From Streptomyces cavernae (lineage in GTDB: Bacteria; Actinomycetota; Actinomycetes; Streptomycetales; Streptomycetaceae), in assembly GCF_004023625.1 (NCBI RefSeq), contig NZ_RPDJ01000017.1:124001-188000 (forward strand): a DNA stretch of 64,000 bases, written 5' to 3'. The notes under the pieces are model-generated. The model did not search any database. It was not told the DNA's origin and was given only the letters and a program-made list of their open reading frames with translations. Every line of letters starts with the position of its first letter. Position 1 is the first letter of the stretch. Below, one piece after another: positions 59,487 through 64,000 of the stretch. A program made the position numbers and the translations under genes.

Positions 59487-59914
59487 GGCCTGGTCGCCGA
59501 GGATTCGGTGGGCTGCCGGGGTGCGGTCGTCAGATACGGCCGGACGCTCTTGACCAGCATGGCCATCTCATAGCCGAGCACCGCGGCGTCGGCCTCGCGG
59601 CCGGCGAGCACGGCGAGGCAGGTACCGGAGCCCGCGGTGGTGACGAACAGCAGGGTGGAGTCCAGTTCGACCACGACCTGGCGCACCTCTCCCCCGTCAC
59701 CGAAGCGGATGCCGGCGCTGCGGCCGAGGGAGTAGAGCCCGGAGGCGAGGGCCGCCATGTGGTCGGCGCTGTCGGGGTCGAGGCCGTGCACCGACTTCAC
59801 CAGCCCGTCGCAGGAGAGCAGGACGGCACTGTGGGTGTGCGGCACCCGCTGGACGAGGCCGCTCATCAGCCAGTCGAGATCTGATACCTGAGCGGTCGGC
59901 GCATCGCTCGCCAT
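59483..59914 (-). CDS. Conservon CvnB-type roadblock/LC7 protein
   Basis: A 143-aa roadblock/LC7 protein: DLDWLMSGLVQRVPHTHSAVLLSCDGLVKSVHGLDPD, AALASGLYSLGRSAG, VVVELDSTLLFVTTAGSGTCLAVLAG, GYEMAMLVKSV. Such proteins often control small GTPases of the MglA type, here the CvnD protein. The ATG at 59914 lies 68 bp after the kinase stop. Confidence 0.93.
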   Translation of the reverse strand: MASDAPTAQVSDLDWLMSGLVQRVPHTHSAVLLSCDGLVKSVHGLDPDSADHMAALASGLYSLGRSAGIRFGDGGEVRQVVVELDSTLLFVTTAGSGTCLAVLAGREADAAVLGYEMAMLVKSVRPYLTTAPRQPTESSATRP

Positions 59915-59982
59915 GGTGGATCGACTCCTTGGGATACGAAGGTCCGCGTGGTCTGCGGGGTCTGCGGGGGCGGAGTGGAGGG

Positions 59983-62118
59983 TCATCGGGCCGGGCCGGT
60001 TTCGTCGTGCGGGGCGGTGAGGCCGTGCCCTGGCGTGAGGTCGTGCCTGCCCGTCAGGTCGTGGTCGTGCCGGCCTGTGAGGTCGTGCGGGCCCGTCGGG
60101 TCGTGGTCGTGCCGGCCCGTGAGGTCGTGCGGGCCCGTGAGGTCGTGCCTGCCCGTCAGGTCGTGGTCGTGCCGGCCCGTGAGGTCGTGCGGGGAGGCTG
60201 CCGGCTGTGCCTCGGCGAGGCCGATGCCGCGCTGGAACGCCGCCATCAGGCCCGGGTCGTGGACGACGAGGGCGTCGTCCTCCGGGCGCGACAGGGGGCC
60301 GCTGCGCAACTGGGGCGCCAGGTGTTCCTGGGCGCGCCGCCTCGGCAGCGGGGGCTTGTCCGTGGCGTCGTGCACCGCTGTGTTGCGCGGCAGCAGGAGC
60401 ATGCCCGCGTTCTCGGCCGCGACCCGCCGGTCCTCGGGGCGGACGCCGGGGGTGGCCGCCGCCGGATTGGGCCGCGGCTGCCCCGCTCCGCGTCGGGGCA
60501 GCGGTGCGGGGCGGGACCCGTCCGCCTGCGACGGTACGGCCCGCCGGGGACCGGGTGCGTCGCCGTGGGTATCCCGCGTCACGACGCGCCCCGCCAGGGG
60601 CTTGTGAGCTTGACCAGTGAGGGGGGCGGCCCTGACGGTGCGGGTACGCGTCTCGGCCTGGGGCCGCTGCCCGGGCTCGGCACGATGCCCTGCCTCGGCC
60701 CTCTGCCCGGCTTCGGTTCGCTGCCCGGCTTCCGCCCACTGCCCGGCTTCGGCACGTTTCCGGGGCTCGGCCCGCTGCCCGGATTCGAGCCGCCGCTCCG
60801 CCTCGGGCCGTTTCCCGGGCTCGGGCCGCTGCCGGGCCTCGGGCCGCTGCTGTGGATCGGGCCGCTGCTGTGGCTCCGGATGATTCCCCGGCTCCGGGCC
60901 CTCCCACGACGCGGCGCCGAGGAGTTCCTGGGGCAGGACCAGGACGGCCTGGATGCCGCCGTAGATGTTGGACTGCAGCCGCACCGCGATCCCGTGCCGG
61001 CGTGCCAGTTGCGACACCACGAAAAGCCCGATCCGTCCGTCCTGCAGCAGACTGGCGACGTTGACCTGGTCGGGGTCGGCGAGCAAGGCGTTCATCCGGT
61101 GCTGCTCGTCGACCGGCATGCCGAGCCCGCGGTCCTCGACCTCGACGGCCAGCCCCGAGGTGACCAGGTTGGTGCGCAGCAGGACGTGCGTGTGCGGGGC
61201 GGAGAACACCGTGGCGTTCTCGACGAGTTCGGCGAGCAGGTGGATGACGTCGGCGACCGCGTGCCCGCGCAGGGTGCCCTCGATCGGTGGTACGAGTTTG
61301 ACGCGCGAGTACTGCTCGACCTCGGCGGTGGCCGCACGCAGGACCTCCGTCATGGAGACCGGGTTGCTCCACTGCCGACGTGAGACGGCGCCGCCGAGCA
61401 CGGCGAGGTTCTCGGCGTGGCGCCGGGTGCGGGTGGCCAGGTGGTCCACGTGGAAGAGGCCCTTGAGCAGATCGGGGTCCTCGATCCCGTTCTCCAGCTC
61501 GTCGAGGATCAGGATCTCGCGGTGCACGAGCGACTGCAGTCGCCGGGCGAGATTGACGAAGACCTCGACCTTCTGTTCGTTGCCCACCCGGCTGGACAGC
61601 TGCGCGGCCTGGACGACGGCGCTGACGGCGGTGTCGTGGGCGCGCGCCAGGTCGTCGGCGAGCAGGTCGAACTCGTCGGCATGGGGACCGGGTGCGGCGC
61701 GCGGTGCGCGTACCGGGGGTCCCTCGCCGTGGCGCAGCGCCTCCACCAGGGCCAGCAGGTCGGCCTGACCGCGGCTGGTGGTGCGGCGCAGCTCGCCGAC
61801 GCGGTCGCGTACGGACCTCGCGGCCCGGTCGGCGGCGAACGCGGCGATGAGGATGCCCGCGAGGGTGACGCCGAGCGCTCCGGAGAGGACGGCCCACAGG
61901 GTCGGGCTCGGCCGGTCCGGCGTGGTCGAGCGCACGATGAAGAGGACGGCGGCGCAGGCGCTGAGGGCGACCGCGACGGGCGGCAGGACAGCGATGCGCA
62001 GCAGTTGCGGACGTATGTGCGTCTCGGGGAGCGCGGAGGTGGTGCGGACGACCGGTCGACCGTGGCGGCCGCCCTCCCGGCGGTCTGCTCGGGCGGCCGG
62101 TGCGCGAAGGTGAGACAT
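59983..62118 (-). CDS. Conservon CvnA-type sensor histidine kinase-like protein with two repeat regions
   Basis: A 711-aa membrane sensor. Two N-terminal helices (LRIAVLPPVAVALSACAAVLFIV, TLWAVLSGALGVTLAGILIAAFA) are followed by a coiled region and the kinase-like core: DHLATRTRRHAENLAVLGG, LLAELVENATVFSAPHT (N box) and VEDRGLGMPVDEQ (G1 box). The C-terminal 330 residues are disordered and contain two repeat tracts, a 6-residue E-x-G-Q-R-x repeat and a HDLTGRHD repeat near the end. It heads the operon that runs to the GAF gene. Confidence 0.9.
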   Translation of the reverse strand: MSHLRAPAARADRREGGRHGRPVVRTTSALPETHIRPQLLRIAVLPPVAVALSACAAVLFIVRSTTPDRPSPTLWAVLSGALGVTLAGILIAAFAADRAARSVRDRVGELRRTTSRGQADLLALVEALRHGEGPPVRAPRAAPGPHADEFDLLADDLARAHDTAVSAVVQAAQLSSRVGNEQKVEVFVNLARRLQSLVHREILILDELENGIEDPDLLKGLFHVDHLATRTRRHAENLAVLGGAVSRRQWSNPVSMTEVLRAATAEVEQYSRVKLVPPIEGTLRGHAVADVIHLLAELVENATVFSAPHTHVLLRTNLVTSGLAVEVEDRGLGMPVDEQHRMNALLADPDQVNVASLLQDGRIGLFVVSQLARRHGIAVRLQSNIYGGIQAVLVLPQELLGAASWEGPEPGNHPEPQQRPDPQQRPEARQRPEPGKRPEAERRLESGQRAEPRKRAEAGQWAEAGQRTEAGQRAEAGHRAEPGQRPQAETRTRTVRAAPLTGQAHKPLAGRVVTRDTHGDAPGPRRAVPSQADGSRPAPLPRRGAGQPRPNPAAATPGVRPEDRRVAAENAGMLLLPRNTAVHDATDKPPLPRRRAQEHLAPQLRSGPLSRPEDDALVVHDPGLMAAFQRGIGLAEAQPAASPHDLTGRHDHDLTGRHDLTGPHDLTGRHDHDPTGPHDLTGRHDHDLTGRHDLTPGHGLTAPHDETGPAR
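60039..60190 (-). repeat. Tandem repeats of 18 and 24 bp near the end of the cvnA-type gene
   Basis: Seven complete units alternate between 18 bp and 24 bp, each beginning GGTCGTG on the plus strand, from 60039 to 60182. On the coding strand they give repeated HDLTG-(R/P)H and HDHDLTGR segments. All lengths keep the frame. Confidence 0.8.
60667..60882 (-). repeat. Twelve 18-bp tandem units inside the cvnA-type gene
   Basis: The 18-bp unit, typically CTGCCCGGCTTCGGNNCG on the plus strand, repeats about 12 times with scattered changes from 60667 to 60882. The coding strand gives a hexapeptide of the form E-A/P-G-Q-R-A/P, charged and probably disordered. Confidence 0.8.
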
Positions 62119-62700
62119 CGGGTCCTCGGATACGGGTGTGCGTCGTAGGCGTGGGGGCGCCCGCCGTGCGCGCGCCTTGGCGCGGCTGGGCGTGCGGCAG
62201 CGCGTCGCCGGACGGCGGACCGAAGCACTCGGTCCTGGGTAGTCCGTCGGCCACTCACCGTAGTCGCCAGAGCATCATGTGCGATGGGCAGTTGCCAAAC
62301 TCGGGCCGACGGCGTCCCGCTCTGGTATGAGCACTCGTACGACAGACCGATAAACCCTTCGGGCGCATGTTCCCGTGACCATCCGAACTGATCAGAGGCG
62401 GTCACAATCGGGCAGGCGACGACATCCAGGCGGCCGGGAAGCGGGCCATCACGGCCCTCAAGGACTCACCCTTTTGCCTGCTTTTGATCACATGAGCAGT
62501 ACGGCCCCAGGACTCCCCAGACCCCTCCGCAACGTCACGCGGCGTGGCGAGAACGGGTACCGTGCGGCGCGACTCCGCCGGGGAGATATCAGTCGTGAGT
62601 TCGAAGGGCTGGCCGGTGCACGGAAGGGCGACGCGGTCCGAGGTCTGTCCGGCATGCGCGTGTCCGCTTGTCCGATCCGGTCACGCGTGCGGCGCTCGGT
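62119..62700. other. 582-bp gap upstream of the conservon
   Basis: No convincing gene. It contains the conservon promoter, likely in the less GC-rich stretch 62260-62370, and a short open stretch at 62410-62495 without a start. Neither strand shows a domain-like reading. Confidence 0.45.
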
Positions 62701-63246
62701 TCACCCGAGGGACAACAGCATGCGCGCCTGTCCGACGGCCAGCACCGTGCCGGCGACGAAGAACAGCCCCTGCACGACCGCGGTGACCGGCATGCGCAGG
62801 CGCGCGTGCACGAACGCCGACACCCCCAGCGCCAGGGGAACGAGCCAGACGAGCGCCTGCAACAGGAAGGCGGAGGCGTCGCCTTCCCGCAGGGGCGACG
62901 ACCCGGGCGGCTCCGAGCGTGACATCCCAATCAGGAACATCACCAGGGCCACGCCCGCCAGGGCGAGCGCATCGGCCACGGCGAGCAGCAACGCGAGCGC
63001 CACGTCGGCCAGGCGGGAGGGCCTCCGGTCCGCGGAGTCGGCCTCGTCCGCCTCCGCTTGTAAGGACTCATCCGCGGACAGGGCTTCGTCCACGGACAAG
63101 GACTCATCCACGGACAGGGCCTCGTCCACGGACAAGGACTCATCGGCGGACAAGGCTTCGTCCACGGATGAGGGCTCGTCCCCGGACGAGCCCTCATCGC
63201 CGTGGCGCCCACCATCGCCCTCACGCATTCCCGTCGGCCGGTCCAC
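62701..63246 (-). CDS. Small membrane protein with acidic hexapeptide repeats
   Basis: A 181-aa protein. The N-terminal third is acidic and repetitive: units of six residues of the form S-V/A-D-E-S/A-L run from about residue 22 to 62. After ADRRPSRLADVALALLLAVADALALAGVALVMFLIG come two further hydrophobic segments (AFLLQALVWLVPLALGVSAFV, AVVQGLFFVAGTVLAVGQARMLL), so about three helices. No known family is recognised. The start is uncertain (GTG 63246 or ATG 63228). Confidence 0.6.
   Translation of the reverse strand: MDRPTGMREGDGGRHGDEGSSGDEPSSVDEALSADESLSVDEALSVDESLSVDEALSADESLQAEADEADSADRRPSRLADVALALLLAVADALALAGVALVMFLIGMSRSEPPGSSPLREGDASAFLLQALVWLVPLALGVSAFVHARLRMPVTAVVQGLFFVAGTVLAVGQARMLLSLG
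63065..63190 (-). repeat. Seven 18-bp tandem units encoding the acidic repeat
   Basis: Units of 18 bp run without gaps from 63065 to 63190. GACTCAT- and GCTTCGT-type units alternate, so the true period is 36 bp. The third-position changes are few, which argues for recent expansion. Confidence 0.85.
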
Positions 63247-63301
63247 ACCACGACTGCACCACGGAAGACTCGATTCCGCGCCCGCCCGTCGCGAACGCGG
63301 C

Positions 63302-64000
63302 CTACCTCAGGTAGACCAGGCCGTCGGCGGTGACCGTGGGGCGGCCGCTGGTGCCCACGACCACGATCTTGACGGTGTGCTTCGCGCTGCCGGTCCAGGT
63401 CCTGGTCCAGATCGCGTCGCGGTACTTGGTCGTGGTCGACTTCAGGTCCACGGTGGTGACCTTCGTGCCGTCCACGTAGATGTGCGCCTGGCCGGACGTC
63501 GTGGCGCGCGAGACCACCAATGCGGCCGAGCGGCCGGTGAACGTCCAGGTGAGCGCGGCGTTCCTGGTGGTGCTGGTGTACGACTTGCCGCCCAGGTAGC
63601 TGCTGGAGGACTTGGCGGTCCAGGTGCCCGACCTGGTGGCGGAGGTCTCCTGGAGGATCACCGGAGTGCCCGCGACGGAGGCCGTGCCGGTGTTGCCCGC
63701 CAGGTCGTGGGCGGTCATCGCCCAGGTCGTCGCGGCGCCGGGCTTGGCTGTGTGGTTGGCGCTGGTGACGGTGGGTCCGTACGCCGCGGCGGTGGGCGCG
63801 GTGAGCCGTACCTCCTTGAGCGCGGCGTTGTCCGACGCCTTCCACTTCAGGGTGAGCGGGACGGCCGTGGTGTTCACCGTGCCGGTGCGCAGGGCGAGGT
63901 TCGGCCTGGTGGTGAAGGTGGGCGCGGTGGTGTCGGCCACGACGGTGGCGGCGGACGAGGTCACGGTCTTCCCGGACTGGTGCACGGCCCGCACGGCCAC
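63302..64000 (-). CDS. C-terminal part of a secreted Ig-like/carbohydrate-binding protein (5' end outside window)
   Basis: An open frame runs off the right edge. The visible 232 residues are beta-rich, with DTTAPTFTTRPNLALRTGTVNTTAVPLTLKWKASDNAALKEVRL and DLAGNTGTA resembling bacterial Ig-like/fibronectin-type repeats, and a last domain (WTFTGRSAALVVSRATTSGQAHIYVDGTKVTTVDL) like those at the end of secreted peptidases and glycosidases. The enzyme part, if any, is outside the window. Any start shown inside the window is not the real one. Confidence 0.75.
   Translation of the reverse strand: MAVRAVHQSGKTVTSSAATVVADTTAPTFTTRPNLALRTGTVNTTAVPLTLKWKASDNAALKEVRLTAPTAAAYGPTVTSANHTAKPGAATTWAMTAHDLAGNTGTASVAGTPVILQETSATRSGTWTAKSSSSYLGGKSYTSTTRNAALTWTFTGRSAALVVSRATTSGQAHIYVDGTKVTTVDLKSTTTKYRDAIWTRTWTGSAKHTVKIVVVGTSGRPTVTADGLVYLR

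Noticed and set aside
60039..60190. Tandem repeats as a CRISPR array
   Set aside because: Units are contiguous, in frame, without unique spacers and inside a coding sequence; no cas genes are present.
59929..61383. A plus-strand frame with L-P-G-x-G-P repeats, collagen-like in look
   Set aside because: It is the antisense reading of the cvnA-type minisatellite; the sense strand has the kinase domain.
62410..62495. Short plus-strand open stretch ending in ITALKDSPFCLLLIT
   Set aside because: No start codon or ribosome site fits, and no family was recognised.

Overview
The window reads as chromosomal DNA of a Streptomyces or close relative. It is very GC-rich with strong third-position GC bias, it has many GTG and TTG starts, and it carries actinomycete hallmarks: a conservon (CvnA-D type genes at 58.5-62.1 kb), a CYP157-like P450, XRE-cupin and RpiR regulators, a DUF2264 protein and GGGGGTACCCCC intergenic repeats. 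All functions below are inferred from sequence; no database search was run.

Layout. (1) 0.2-9.9 kb: a compact p-aminobenzoate (PABA) gene set. One minus-strand operon holds a fused aminodeoxychorismate synthase (pabAB), an ADC lyase, two different acyl/aryl-CoA ligases, an FAD monooxygenase and an ABM-domain membrane protein. A divergent DUF3050 protein with a haem-oxygenase-like diiron signature and a MarR regulator follow. There is no PKS or NRPS, so this looks like a small-molecule pathway of its own. (2) 10-11.4 kb: a YceI protein and a NUDIX-fold protein with a degenerate Nudix box. (3) 11.4-27.3 kb: a cell-surface polysaccharide locus with a nucleotide-sugar SDR, a GT4, three GT2 enzymes, a Wzx-like flippase, a CE4 deacetylase, a GH16 lipoprotein, a GT-C-like membrane protein, an ATP-grasp ligase, an APH-fold kinase, a methyltransferase and a flavoprotein. 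Two glycosyltransferase promoters 13 kb apart share a conserved element, and a TetR gene sits beside one of them. (4) 27.4-32.1 kb: tandem TetR paralogues plus a third broken copy, a P450 lacking ExxR, and an MFS exporter. (5) 32.7-34.8 kb: a LysR gene divergent from a YeiH-type membrane protein.

(6) 35-49.8 kb: the most striking region. An OpuC/EgtUV-type betaine ABC importer, two HAL-superfamily lyases that both lack the MIO-forming Ala-Ser-Gly triad, a urocanate-hydratase homologue, two cysteine-dioxygenase-type cupins, an amidohydrolase, a 3-hydroxyacyl-CoA-dehydrogenase homologue, and RpiR and GntR regulators lie together, with a TnpB element inserted between the importer and the amidohydrolase. 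I read it as an uptake and breakdown system for a histidine-type betaine. Ergothioneine is the leading candidate, because ergothionase is a known MIO-free HAL homologue and thiourocanate hydratase is a HutU homologue.

(7) 50-57.5 kb: tRNA-Pro(GGG), a YjbR protein, an XRE-cupin regulator with a frameshifted GNAT partner, a LysR regulator, a tdh-kbl threonine catabolic operon and a DUF2264 protein. (8) 57.5-62.1 kb: an intergenic repeat cluster, a 20-bp perfect inverted repeat and the conservon. (9) 62.7-64 kb: a repeat-bearing membrane protein and the C-terminal end of a secreted Ig-like protein that runs off the window. Three unrelated genes (46.8, 60.0-60.9 and 63.1 kb) contain in-frame short tandem repeats.
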